Below, piece after piece: positions 43,967-52,919 of a stretch of 64,000 nt of DNA. The translations under genes were made by a program, and so were the position numbers. Every line of letters starts with the position of its first letter. Within the stretch, counting starts at the first letter, position 1. Location: positions 434,001-498,000 of the forward strand of contig NZ_SMBX01000001.1 of NCBI RefSeq assembly GCF_004342005.1, given 5' to 3'. The stretch is from Paracandidimonas soli. GTDB taxonomy: Bacteria; Pseudomonadota; Gammaproteobacteria; Burkholderiales; Burkholderiaceae_B. The notes beneath the pieces were generated by a model. The model was not told the DNA's origin, searched no databases, and worked only from the letters and a program-made list of their open reading frames with translations.

Positions 43967-44965
43967 ATGAATAACACGCTTTCTTTTTTCAAGATACCTG
44001 TGCGCGCATTTTCGCTGGCCTGCGTGGCGTTGCTGGTTTCGGGAATAGGCCCCGCCCATGCGGAAGATTCCTGGCCAAGCAGGGCAGTGCGCATCATTGT
44101 TCCTTATGGTCCAGGCGGCGCCGTGGATGTCGCCACAAGGAAAATGGCGCAAAAGCTGTCGGAGCAAACCGGGCAAAGCTTTGTCGTCGAGAACAAGCCG
44201 GGTGCAACAGGCACCATTGGCTTGACCCAAGTGGCGCGCTCTGCGCCGGACGGCTATACGCTTGTCGCCAATGACACGACGCTCTCCCTGTTGCCGCATA
44301 TTTTCAAGACACTGCCGTTCGATCACGCTCAGGATCTCGTGCCGGTGACGGCCTACCTGTTTGCGCCGATGACATTGGCCGTCAATGCGAACAGTCCTTA
44401 CAAGACGCTGGATGATCTGCTTCAGCAGGCCAGAAAAGAGCCGGACACCATTACTTATGGTTCTGGCGGTCCCGGCACCATTCCGCATTTTGCCGCCGAA
44501 TCCCTTGGGCTGACGGCCGGTGTCAAATTCATGCACGTTCCTTTCAAGGGAGCGGCAGAGGCGACGCAGGCCATCCTGGCGCAGACGATCGATATGCAGT
44601 TTGCCTCCACGACTGGCGTAATAGGAAATGTGCAGGGCGGCAAGCTGCGTTTGCTCGCCATCAGCGGCGATCAGCGTACGGCTGCGCTGCCGGACGTTCC
44701 GACGTTTACGGAATCCGGGCTGCAGGGTTTTGGCGTAATCAACTGGACAGGCATCTGGGCTCCCAAGGGTACGCCGGACTCCGTATTGCAACGCCTGCAG
44801 AAAGAAGTCGCAACAGCAATGGCTGATCCCGACATGCAGGAGTTCGCCCAGAAAATGGGAGCTCAGCCCAGGCATGTGGATACCGCCGATTTCACGCAGA
44901 TGTTGAAGGGCAGCAGTGAAATGTGGGGCGTTGTCGCTTCCAAAACAGGTTTTGAAAGTCGTTGA
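43967..44965 (+). CDS. Bug-family periplasmic receptor, copy 3
   Basis: 332 residues. Signal peptide ends near GPAHAED (about residue 28); the mature part begins SWPSRAVRIIVPYGPGGAVDVATRK. It continues with GATGTIGLTQVARSAPDGYTLVAN, SGGPGTIPHFAAESLGLTAGVKFMHVPFKGAAEATQAILAQTIDMQF and LPDVPTFTESGLQGFGVINWTGIWAPKGTP. CAGGAG lies a few bases before the ATG. Last intact gene of the cluster; three tandem but dissimilar receptors suggest uptake of related acids. No permease genes accompany it. Confidence 0.93.
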   Translation: MNNTLSFFKIPVRAFSLACVALLVSGIGPAHAEDSWPSRAVRIIVPYGPGGAVDVATRKMAQKLSEQTGQSFVVENKPGATGTIGLTQVARSAPDGYTLVANDTTLSLLPHIFKTLPFDHAQDLVPVTAYLFAPMTLAVNANSPYKTLDDLLQQARKEPDTITYGSGGPGTIPHFAAESLGLTAGVKFMHVPFKGAAEATQAILAQTIDMQFASTTGVIGNVQGGKLRLLAISGDQRTAALPDVPTFTESGLQGFGVINWTGIWAPKGTPDSVLQRLQKEVATAMADPDMQEFAQKMGAQPRHVDTADFTQMLKGSSEMWGVVASKTGFESR

Positions 44966-45031
44966 TCGAGTTAAGGCGCCAGTCCGATGGCATGGGGCTG
45001 GCGCATACCGATATGCGCAGTTGCCGCCAGC

Positions 45032-45127
45032 ATGAACCACATCCCGTACAAAGGGGCATCGCAGGCGGTCACCGATCTGATGGGCGGCCAGGTGGATTCA
45101 TCGTTCGCCACGCTGGCATCAGTGTGA
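45032..45127 (+). pseudogene. Bug receptor gene fragment
   Basis: A 31-codon stretch reading MNHIPYKGASQAVTDLMGGQVDSSFATLASV before a stop. This is the conserved central Bug segment (HIPYKGA..DLxGGQV) without the rest of the gene. It lies between the last intact receptor gene and the P-type ATPase gene. It is different from the three intact copies nearby, so it is a remnant of a further copy. Confidence 0.7.
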
Positions 45128-45200
45128 TTTCAGACATGGGTTGTGACGGATATACTTGAATCCGCAGGATTCGATAAATTCCGTCACACGCGTAAAGCCT

Positions 45201-47957
45201 ATGCCCGATCGAGACACGCTGAATCCCTCCCCTCCTTCACCTGAAACGCCCTGGCATGCCGCCGATGCGGAGCAGGTCCTGAACCAGCTATCCTCCAATA
45301 GCCAGGGCCTGGAAAATACCGAGGCCGAGCGCCGGCTTGGCCTGTACGGTCCGAATGCCCTTCCTGCGCCGCGTCCCACGCCCGTCTGGCTGCGCTTCCT
45401 GCGCCATTTCAATAATTCCCTGATCCTGTTCCTGCTGTCGGCAGCGGTCGTCGCCGGGCTGCTCGGCCACTATGTTGACGCCTCGGTGATTGTGGTGGTG
45501 GTGACCGTCAACGCCATCGTCGGCTTCATTCAGGAGGGCAAGGCCGAGCAGGCGCTTTCCGCCTTGCGTTCCATGCTGGCTCCGACGGCGCGGGTATTGC
45601 GTGCAGGAGAACGCATCGCTGTCGATGTCGAGACACTGGTGCCCGGGGATATCCTGCTGCTGGAGGCGGGGGACCGCGTGCCTGCCGACGCGCGCTTGCT
45701 GCGCGCCCGAGGTTTGCGCGCTGACGAATCGATCCTGACGGGAGAGTCGGTTCCCGTTGAAAAGTCGGCCGATCCCGTGTCGGGGGAAGCGGACCTGGGC
45801 GGGCGGACGTCTATGCTTTATTCGGGCACGCTGATCGCATCCGGGCAGGCGACGGCGGTGGTCGTGGAGACGGGTGCGCGTACCCAGATCGGGCATATCG
45901 GAGCCTTGCTGGGCAAGGTCGAAAGCCTGGAGACGCCGCTGCTGCAGCAGATCGGCCGTTTCGGGCGCGGCTTCACCTTCGTGGCGCTGGCAGCGGCGGC
46001 AGTGCTGTTCGTGTTCGCGGTGCTGGTGCGCGACTATGCCTGGGTGGATGCCCTGATGATCGTGGTCGCGCTGGCCGTGGGCGTCGTGCCGGAAGGGTTG
46101 CCCGCGGTCATCACCATCACGCTGGCGATAGGCGTGCGGCGCATGGCTGCGCGCAATGCCATCGTGCGCCGCCTGCCCGCAGTGGAAACGCTGGGCGCGA
46201 CGACCGTCATCTGCTCGGACAAGACGGGCACGCTGACCAGAAACGAAATGACGGTGCGCAGCGTGACCTCCAGGGCGGGAATGGTCACAGTCTCGGGCGG
46301 CGGCTACGCGCCGTCCGGCACGCTGAGCGCGCCGGAGGATGACGGGAGTGCGCTGGCCGCGGCCAGGCGCATCGCGCGTATCGGCCTGCTGTGCAACGAC
46401 GCAAAATTGACGGAGTCCGATGGGCAGTGGCGGGTCGATGGCGACCCCATGGAAGGCGCCCTGCTAGCATTCGCCGGCAAGGCGGGATTCGATGAACGGA
46501 CGTTACTGGCGGACTTGCCGCGCCGGGACGAAGTGCCGTTCGATGCCGCCCACCGTTTCATGGCTACGCTGCATGCCGACGAAAAGGAAGGCGGGGCGCT
46601 GGTGTGCGTCAAGGGTGCGCCGGAGCAAATGCTCGCGCTGTGTGCCGTGCAGGCGTCGGCGGACGGCGGGCCGGAGCCGCTGGACCACGATTTCTGGCGG
46701 AGCGCCATCGATGCGGCGGCGGCCGACGGCCAGCGTGTCCTTGGCTTTGCGTGGCGCAGGCATGCCGAGATGCCGCAGCGGTTCGCGCTCGAGGACGTGG
46801 GCGACCTAGTGTTCGCGGGCATCGTCGGTTTCATCGATCCGCCCCGCGAGGAGGCCATCCGGGCGGTGGCGGACTGTCGCGCGGCGGGCATTCAGGTCAA
46901 GATGATCACCGGCGATCATGCCGCCACCGCGGCCGCCATCGCCGCGCAGCTGCATCTCGCCGACGATATACGCGTGGTGACCGGGCAGGAGCTGGATCAT
47001 GTGTCCGATGACGAGCTGCAGACGCTGGCCCTCTCCGCCAGCGTGTTCGCCCGCACCACGCCCGAGCACAAGCTGCGCATCGTGCGCGCCCTGCAGTCGT
47101 GCAGCCATGTCGTGGCCATGACAGGGGACGGCGTCAACGATGCGCCTTCGCTGAAGCAGGCGGATATCGGCATCGCCATGGGGAACAAGGGTACCGAAGC
47201 GGCCAAGGAGGCCAGCGAAATGGTGCTGGCGGATGATAACTTTGCTTCCATCGATGCCGCGGTGTACGAGGGGCGCGCCGTCTACGACAACATCCGCAAA
47301 GTGGTCGGCTGGACAGTTCCCACCAATGGCGGCGAAGCGCTTGCCATCGTGCTGGCGCTGCTTGCCGGCTGGGTACTGCCGATGACGGCGCCGCAGATCC
47401 TGTGGATCAATATGGTGTTGACGGTGACGCTGGGCCTGGCCCTGGCCTTCGAGCCGCCGGAGCCGGGCATCATGCGCCGGCCGCCGCGCCGCAGCGATGC
47501 GCCGCTGGTGTCGCCGTTCATGCTGTGGCGCATCCTGCTGGTGTCGGTTCTGTTCAGCGTGGGGGCGTTCGGTATTTTCAGCTGGGGGCAGGGTCTGGGC
47601 CACGATGTCGAGACGTCGCGCACCATGGTGGTCAACATGTTCTGCGTCATGGAGATCTTCTATCTCTTCAGCGTGCGCTATATGCATGGCAGCTCGTTCA
47701 CGCTGGAAGGCCTGAAGGGAACGCCGGCCGTGCTGCTGGCGATCCTGGCTGTGGTGCTGGCGCAACTGGCCTTCACCTACCTGCCGTGGATGCATGCCGT
47801 ATTCGACAGTCGTCCGGTTCCTTTGTTCGAGGGGACGGTGATCGTGCTCTCCGGCCTGGCCATGATGGTTTTCCTGGAAGTGGAAAAGTGGGTGCTCAGG
47901 CGGCTGGGCGTCTTCGATGAGCTGAGGCTGGCGTCGGACAGGGCCGAGGAGCACTGA
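45201..47957 (+). CDS. Cation-transporting P-type ATPase (P2A, Ca2+-ATPase-like)
   Basis: About 918 residues with some ten membrane helices. The phosphorylation motif DKTGTLT has its Asp at about residue 340. The actuator loop ILTGESVPVEK, nucleotide-domain KGAPEQML, and hinge MTGDGVNDAPSLKQADIGIAMG are present. Helix 4 carries VVPEGLPAVITI, as in SERCA-type and PMA1-like pumps, so Ca2+ or another divalent cation is likely. The ATG 45201 is chosen; no strong ribosome-binding site is visible, and an alternative TTG at 45156 would add 15 residues. It stands alone between accessory and housekeeping genes. Confidence 0.9.
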   Translation: MPDRDTLNPSPPSPETPWHAADAEQVLNQLSSNSQGLENTEAERRLGLYGPNALPAPRPTPVWLRFLRHFNNSLILFLLSAAVVAGLLGHYVDASVIVVVVTVNAIVGFIQEGKAEQALSALRSMLAPTARVLRAGERIAVDVETLVPGDILLLEAGDRVPADARLLRARGLRADESILTGESVPVEKSADPVSGEADLGGRTSMLYSGTLIASGQATAVVVETGARTQIGHIGALLGKVESLETPLLQQIGRFGRGFTFVALAAAAVLFVFAVLVRDYAWVDALMIVVALAVGVVPEGLPAVITITLAIGVRRMAARNAIVRRLPAVETLGATTVICSDKTGTLTRNEMTVRSVTSRAGMVTVSGGGYAPSGTLSAPEDDGSALAAARRIARIGLLCNDAKLTESDGQWRVDGDPMEGALLAFAGKAGFDERTLLADLPRRDEVPFDAAHRFMATLHADEKEGGALVCVKGAPEQMLALCAVQASADGGPEPLDHDFWRSAIDAAAADGQRVLGFAWRRHAEMPQRFALEDVGDLVFAGIVGFIDPPREEAIRAVADCRAAGIQVKMITGDHAATAAAIAAQLHLADDIRVVTGQELDHVSDDELQTLALSASVFARTTPEHKLRIVRALQSCSHVVAMTGDGVNDAPSLKQADIGIAMGNKGTEAAKEASEMVLADDNFASIDAAVYEGRAVYDNIRKVVGWTVPTNGGEALAIVLALLAGWVLPMTAPQILWINMVLTVTLGLALAFEPPEPGIMRRPPRRSDAPLVSPFMLWRILLVSVLFSVGAFGIFSWGQGLGHDVETSRTMVVNMFCVMEIFYLFSVRYMHGSSFTLEGLKGTPAVLLAILAVVLAQLAFTYLPWMHAVFDSRPVPLFEGTVIVLSGLAMMVFLEVEKWVLRRLGVFDELRLASDRAEEH

Positions 47958-47979
47958 CGCCGCTCGCTCCGGCATGCGG

Positions 47980-49161
47980 TCAGCGCAGCGTGGAGACGAT
48001 CCCTTCCAGTATCTTGCGGACCGGGGCGGGAAGGGCGGCCTGGTCCAGCGCATCCAGCGGGGTCCAGCGCTTTCCCGCCGGTGCTTCTTGCAAGACGGGG
48101 ACTGTCGCCTGCAGCAGCCATGGATCGATATGCAGGCGGAAGTGCGTGAAAACATGCAGCAGGCCCGCCATGCGCTGCGCGTTCGCGGCAGGCAGGCCCT
48201 GCGCCTCGCACGCGCTTGCCAGGGCCTCGGCATCGTCGAACTGAGGCAGGCTCCAGAGGCCTCCCCATATGCCGGGAGACGGGCGTTGCTCCAGCAGTAC
48301 CTGCCCTTCGCGGACCAGCACCAGCATGGAGCAATGACGCTCGGGTACAGCCTTTTTCTGGCGCGGTACGGGCAGTTCGGTCTGGCGGCCGGTCTGCCGT
48401 GCGATGCAGTGGGTGTTCACGGGGCATGCCGCGCAATCCGGCATGCCGCGCGTACAGACCGTGGCGCCGAGATCCATCAGTCCCTGGGTATAGGCCGCCA
48501 TGTCCAGCGATGCGGGAGCCGCTGCCACGATGCGTTCCGCCGTTTCCCATAGCTCGGCTTCGGTACTGGTCTTGCCGGTAGGGCCGTCGATGCCGAAGTA
48601 GCGGCAGAATACCCGCCTGACGTTGCCGTCCATGATGGGACTGCGCTCGCCGTAGGCGAAGGCGGCGATGGCGGCCGCCGTGGAGCGCCCGATGCCGGGC
48701 AGGGTGGATATCTGTTCGGCCGTCGGGGGAAAGCTGCCGTTCCAGTGCGCGATGATCTCCTGCGCGCAACGATGCAGGTTGCGGGCGCGCGCGTAGTAGC
48801 CCAGCCCCGCCCAGTAAGGCATGACTTCGTCCTGGCTTGCCGCCGCCAGGGACCGGATGTCGGGAAAGCGCTCCAGGAAACGCTGGTAATAGCCAATGAC
48901 CGCCGAAACCTGGGTCTGCTGCAGCATGATTTCCGAGAGCCAGATGCGGTAGGGATCGCGCGTGCCTTGCCAGGGAAGGTGGTGGCGGCCGGCCCGTTTC
49001 TGCCATTGCATGACGATAGGCGCGAATGGCTCCAGCGGCGGCACCTGGATGTCGCCGACAGCCACGCCGTCCTCGGGGAACAAGGTCTGCTGGGGGGGCG
49101 GAGGATGTCGGACGCTGCCGCCGTCACGGCCGGCGGCATGCTTGTTTTTTGCCGCGGCCAT
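47980..49161 (-). CDS. mutY: A/G-specific adenine DNA glycosylase
   Basis: DNA repair enzyme removing adenine mispaired with 8-oxoguanine. About 393 residues. Endonuclease III-like domain has the HhH motif LPGIGRSTAAAIAAFAYG, catalytic Asp in SPIMDGNVRRV, and the [4Fe-4S] set C-X6-C-X2-C-X5-C (CTRGMPDCAACPVNTHC). LSEIMLQQTQVSAVIGYY is the MutY helix. The C-terminal NUDIX-like domain for 8-oxoG recognition begins near residue 265. The ATG at 49161 is one base from ftsX's stop; a frame extended to 49341 overlaps ftsX and is not conserved. Confidence 0.94.
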   Translation of the reverse strand: MAAAKNKHAAGRDGGSVRHPPPPQQTLFPEDGVAVGDIQVPPLEPFAPIVMQWQKRAGRHHLPWQGTRDPYRIWLSEIMLQQTQVSAVIGYYQRFLERFPDIRSLAAASQDEVMPYWAGLGYYARARNLHRCAQEIIAHWNGSFPPTAEQISTLPGIGRSTAAAIAAFAYGERSPIMDGNVRRVFCRYFGIDGPTGKTSTEAELWETAERIVAAAPASLDMAAYTQGLMDLGATVCTRGMPDCAACPVNTHCIARQTGRQTELPVPRQKKAVPERHCSMLVLVREGQVLLEQRPSPGIWGGLWSLPQFDDAEALASACEAQGLPAANAQRMAGLLHVFTHFRLHIDPWLLQATVPVLQEAPAGKRWTPLDALDQAALPAPVRKILEGIVSTLR

Positions 49162-49162
49162 G

Positions 49163-50071
49163 TCAGAAACGGGTGTTGCGCGTGACGGACCAGCGTGCAG
49201 CGGCCGCCCCGAGGATGGCGACGGCAACGGTCGCCAGCAGCAGGCTGGAGGCGTCGGGCAGTTGCAGCGCGAACTGAGCTCCGTAGCTGGCGGCCAGGTG
49301 GCCCAGGGCTTCGTTGAGCGGGACCAGTGCGAGCGCGGCAACGCCGATGGCGATCAGGCTGGCGGCGATGCCGGTCATGGCGCCGAGATACAGGAATGGC
49401 CTGCGCACAAAGGTTTCCGTGGCGCCGACGAGGCGGGCTACAGCGATTTCCTCGCGCTGCGTCAGGGCCTGCATGCGTACGGTATTGAACACCGTGGCCA
49501 GCACGACGAGAATCACGCCCAGGCCGAGCAGGCCCAGGCCGATGCGGGCTGTGTGCATGATGGCCTGCAGGCGGCGTACCCATTCGCTGTCCAGTTGCAC
49601 GGTGTCCACGCCGTCCAGGTCGGCAAGGTCGGCGGCCAGCCGGTCGGCTTCTTCCGCCTGGTTTTCGCTATCCCGCAGCGACACCACCAGCGCGTCTGGC
49701 AGAGGGTTGCCCGGCAATACGGAGAGGGCGCTGGACCAGCCCGGATTGCTCTTCAGGTTGTTGAGGGCCTGGGCCTTGGGGATGGACTGCACCGAGGAGA
49801 TGACGTCGCCGTGGTCGCGCTGCAGCTGTTGCGCCAGCGCGCGATTCTGCTCGGCGGTGACGTTCTGCTCCAGGAACAACGTCAGTTGCGGCGATACGGA
49901 AACCTCGCGCAGCACGGGCTGCGCCGAAAGCAGAATGGATGCGCCCACGATGGGAAGGGTCAGCGACAGGGCGATGACCAGCACGTTTGCGATCGACGAG
50001 AACGGCTGCTTGGCCAGCCTGCGCAGCGAAACCATCAGCGCATAATGGTGTTGCCTCAGCCAGCGCCTCAT
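49163..50071 (-). CDS. ftsX: Cell division ABC transporter-like permease FtsX
   Basis: A 302-residue inner-membrane divisome protein that, with FtsE, controls peptidoglycan hydrolysis through EnvC-type activators. Four membrane segments: about residues 25-47, then three between about 175 and 295, with the large extracytoplasmic loop (residues 50-170) in between. The FtsX-domain signature is TVRMQALTQREEIAVARLVGAT. The gene overlaps ftsE by four bases and is followed by mutY. ftsY, often the first gene of this operon, is not beside it. Confidence 0.93.
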   Translation of the reverse strand: MRRWLRQHHYALMVSLRRLAKQPFSSIANVLVIALSLTLPIVGASILLSAQPVLREVSVSPQLTLFLEQNVTAEQNRALAQQLQRDHGDVISSVQSIPKAQALNNLKSNPGWSSALSVLPGNPLPDALVVSLRDSENQAEEADRLAADLADLDGVDTVQLDSEWVRRLQAIMHTARIGLGLLGLGVILVVLATVFNTVRMQALTQREEIAVARLVGATETFVRRPFLYLGAMTGIAASLIAIGVAALALVPLNEALGHLAASYGAQFALQLPDASSLLLATVAVAILGAAAARWSVTRNTRF

Positions 50072-50739
50072 GCCCGCACCCCCGCGATATCGGTGAAGCG
50101 GCCGGGCTCGACCAGAAGCGTGCGCGTGGCATAGCCGGCCATCAGGGCTCGGTCGTGCGAGGCGATCAGTGTCGTGACGCCGACGCGGTTGAAGTCGCGG
50201 AATACGTCCATGATGCGGCGCGCGCTTTCCTGGTCGAGGTTGGCCGTGGGTTCGTCGGCGATGAGAATGGCGGGACGGTTGACGATGGCGCGGGCGATGG
50301 CCAGGCGCTGCTGTTCGCCGCCCGACAGTTCCACGGGATAGAAGTCTTCCTTGCCCGACAATCCTACCTTTTCCATGGCCGCGCGCGCCCGATTGGCCGC
50401 CTGGGCGCTGTTCAGCCCCATGACGGCCAGGGGCAGCATGACGTTGTGGAAAGCGTTGCGGTCGTACAGCAGGTGCGTGTCCTGCAGGATGACGCCGACC
50501 GCCCGGCGCAGATAGGGCAGCGCCCTGGCGGACAGGCGGTCGGTACGCTGGCCCTTGATGGTGACCGAGCCCCGGCTGGGCGGCTCCAGCGCGCCGATCA
50601 GTTTCAGCAGGGTGGATTTTCCCGCGCCGGACGGGCCGGAGACGAACAGGAACTCGCCTACGTCGATGCGGAAATTGATGTCGGCAAGGATGTTTTTGCC
50701 TTGTCCGTAGGATTTGAATACGTGCTGGAATTCGATCAT
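50068..50739 (-). CDS. ftsE: Cell division ATP-binding protein FtsE
   Basis: About 223 residues, cytoplasmic ATPase partner of FtsX. Walker A SGPSGAGKST, Q-loop VILQDTHLLYDRNAFHNVMLPL, signature LSGGEQQRLAIARAI and Walker B ILIADEPTANLD are intact. ATG 50739 (MIEFQHVFKSYG) is the family start; a GTG nine bases upstream gives three extra residues. First gene of the ftsE-ftsX-mutY run. Confidence 0.94.
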   Translation of the reverse strand: MIEFQHVFKSYGQGKNILADINFRIDVGEFLFVSGPSGAGKSTLLKLIGALEPPSRGSVTIKGQRTDRLSARALPYLRRAVGVILQDTHLLYDRNAFHNVMLPLAVMGLNSAQAANRARAAMEKVGLSGKEDFYPVELSGGEQQRLAIARAIVNRPAILIADEPTANLDQESARRIMDVFRDFNRVGVTTLIASHDRALMAGYATRTLLVEPGRFTDIAGVRA

Positions 50740-50897
50740 GGCGGTCACGGCGAATAATGCTTCACATCATACCGTGTTTGCCCTGTTGCGATGTGTCTGC
50801 AATCTACCCCCGCCGAGGCGGCCCAGGACAGTATTCTGGTGATTGCCCATAGGAAGAAAACCGGTTTTTGAGGTATGCTTGCGCACTGCTGTTACTG

Positions 50898-51120
50898 CAT
50901 GGGGTGGGAGAGAGTCGGCTTTGCCGGCCGCCGAAGGCGCAATTTGCCCAGAATCGCTCAGGTATCACGTACCACTCTTGCAATGCTCTGTTGCACATGC
51001 AACAGGCAGGGCGGCAATCTGGAGAGACTCGCGCGCGCCTTTCGGGCAGCGTGGCGGGCGCCGAAGGTGCATGCTTGCCGTCATGGCGGGCCAACTCTCA
51101 GGCAAAAGGACAGAAGGGCG
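50898..51120 (+). promoter_or_regulatory. Tandem glycine riboswitch upstream of gcvT
   Basis: Two glycine aptamers in series. The first spans about 50904-50970 with GGGAGAGAG, GCCGCCGAAGGCGCAA and CTCAGG. The second spans about 51018-51116 with GGAGAGACTC, GCGCCGAAGGTGCA and AACTCTCAGGCAAAAGGACAGAAGGGC. Both carry the conserved GCCGAAGG and CUCAGG cores. Directly after it, GCCGGTCATGACCGGC (51134-51149) forms a perfect hairpin before the gcvT ribosome-binding site. Glycine binding should turn on the glycine cleavage operon, as in characterised examples. The linker between aptamers (about 45 bases) is longer than usual and carries an extra TGTTGCACATGCAACA stem. Confidence 0.93.
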
Positions 51121-51181
51121 ATGCAACCCAACGGCCGGTCATGACCGGCGTTAGCCTGTTCATCGTATCCTGGAGCCCTAC

Positions 51182-52276
51182 ATGTCGTCCGAGTCCAAAC
51201 ACACTCCCTTGCATTCCATCCACGTCGAAGCCGGCGCGCGCATGGTCGATTTCGGCGGCTGGGACATGCCGCTGGCCTATGGCTCCCAATTGGAAGAGCA
51301 CCACGCCGTGCGCCAGGATGCCGGCATGTTCGATGTGTCGCACATGCTCAATATCGATATCACCGGGCCGGATGCCACGGCTTACCTGCGCTACCTGCTG
51401 GCCAACGACGTTGCCAGGATCGACGTGCCGGGCAAGGCGCTGTATTCCTGCATGCTCAATCCCCAGGGCGGCGTCATCGACGATCTGATCGTGTATTTTT
51501 TTGCCAATGACAGCTGGCGCGCCGTGGTCAATGCCGGCACCGCCGACAAGGATCTGGCCTGGATGCGGCGCGTGGCGAGCGCGCGCGGCTTCGATGTAAC
51601 GCTGACGCCCCGCCGCGACCTGGCCATGATCGCCGTGCAGGGGCCCAATGCCCGCGCCCGCGTCTGGGCCGCACGCCCCGCCTGGGAAGCGGCATCCGCG
51701 TCGCTGGCGCCCTTCAACGGCGCGTTCGTGGCGGACAACACGCTGGTGGCGCGCACAGGCTACACCGGGGAAGACGGCTTCGAAATCGTGCTGCCCGCCG
51801 ATCAGGCGGCAGCGCTGTGGGCCGACCTGGCCGCCCAGGGCGTACGCCCGGCAGGCCTGGGCGCGCGCGATACGCTGCGCCTGGAAGCCGGCATGAACCT
51901 CTATGGTCAGGACATGGACGAACTGACGCAGCCTGCCGAGTCCGGCCTGAGCTGGACGGTATGGCTGAAGGATGCCGAGCGCCGCTTCATCGGCCGGGAC
52001 GCCATTGAGCAATTCAAGACGGACAAAGTGCTGGTCGGCCTGAAGCTGAACGAGCGCGGGATCGTGCGCGCGCACATGAAGACGCGCACCGCGCAGGGCG
52101 AGGGCGAAATCACCAGCGGCACCATGGCTCCCACGCTCGGTTTTTCCATCGGCCTGGCGCGTGTGCCGGCCGGAGCGCAACCGGGCGACGCCATCGAAGT
52201 CGAAATCCGCGGCAAGTGGCTGCCGGGCACCGTCGTCAAGCCGCCCTTCGTGCGCAATGGCAAGGCTGTCGGTTGA
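51182..52276 (+). CDS. gcvT: Glycine cleavage system T protein (aminomethyltransferase)
   Basis: A 364-residue folate-dependent enzyme. It takes the methylamine from lipoyl-H protein, releases ammonia and forms 5,10-methylene-THF. The N-terminus [42 protein letters not shown] is the family signature with the folate-site Asp. [13 protein letters not shown] and [22 protein letters not shown] follow, then the C-terminal barrel. Ribosome-binding site TGGAG lies six bases before the ATG. First gene of gcvT-gcvH-gcvP, under the glycine riboswitch. Confidence 0.95.
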   Translation: MSSESKHTPLHSIHVEAGARMVDFGGWDMPLAYGSQLEEHHAVRQDAGMFDVSHMLNIDITGPDATAYLRYLLANDVARIDVPGKALYSCMLNPQGGVIDDLIVYFFANDSWRAVVNAGTADKDLAWMRRVASARGFDVTLTPRRDLAMIAVQGPNARARVWAARPAWEAASASLAPFNGAFVADNTLVARTGYTGEDGFEIVLPADQAAALWADLAAQGVRPAGLGARDTLRLEAGMNLYGQDMDELTQPAESGLSWTVWLKDAERRFIGRDAIEQFKTDKVLVGLKLNERGIVRAHMKTRTAQGEGEITSGTMAPTLGFSIGLARVPAGAQPGDAIEVEIRGKWLPGTVVKPPFVRNGKAVG

Positions 52277-52432
52277 TCCAGTCTTCAGTCTTCTTTACGG
52301 GGGAAAACCCTGTCATGCCATGGCAAGGAGTGATGCGGTATCTTTCCGGGTACCGGTCATTCCGTTTCCAGGTTTCCGAATCCACGCAATCCATCCATAT
52401 ATAAGCAACGCAAACATTTCTACAGGATCATC

Positions 52433-52804
52433 ATGAGCTTACCCACCGATCGCAAGTACACATCCTCCCACGAATGGGTCAAGGCCGATGGCGACGTCTT
52501 CCTGGTCGGCATTACCGACAACGCGCAGGACCAACTGGGCGACCTGGTATTCGTCGGCGACGTCACTCCCGGCGCCAGCCTGAAGGCGGGCGATACGGCC
52601 GCAGTGGTCGAGTCCGTAAAGGCGGCTTCCGACATTTATGCGCCCGTCGACGGCGAAATCGTCGAATTCAACGAGGCGCTGGACGCTCAACCCGACCTGA
52701 TCAACCAGGCGGCGTTCGATACCTGGATCTTCAAGATCCGCCCGTCGAACCCGGCGGACGTCGACGGCCTGCTGGACGCCGACGGCTACGCGGCGCTCGA
52801 TTGA
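52433..52804 (+). CDS. gcvH: Glycine cleavage system H protein
   Basis: Lipoyl carrier of 123 residues that shuttles the aminomethyl group between P, T and L proteins. The lipoylated Lys lies in [28 protein letters not shown] (about residue 63). The N-terminus [20 protein letters not shown] is typical. It follows gcvT by 156 bases that hold no gene; a second, minor promoter there is possible but no clear one is seen. Confidence 0.96.
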   Translation: MSLPTDRKYTSSHEWVKADGDVFLVGITDNAQDQLGDLVFVGDVTPGASLKAGDTAAVVESVKAASDIYAPVDGEIVEFNEALDAQPDLINQAAFDTWIFKIRPSNPADVDGLLDADGYAALD

Positions 52805-52919
52805 GGCCCGGCCGGGAGCGCGGCCGCGCCCCCGTCAGCATCACCGGAAACACCACAGGCGGGGCGCCTGCAATGCAGGCTCCCCGGAATTGACCGTTTA
52901 TCTTTACCAGGTTGCGCAC

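Noticed and set aside
51098-52180. 360-residue minus-strand frame opposite gcvT
   Set aside because: Antisense shadow that also runs into the riboswitch; no recognisable domain.
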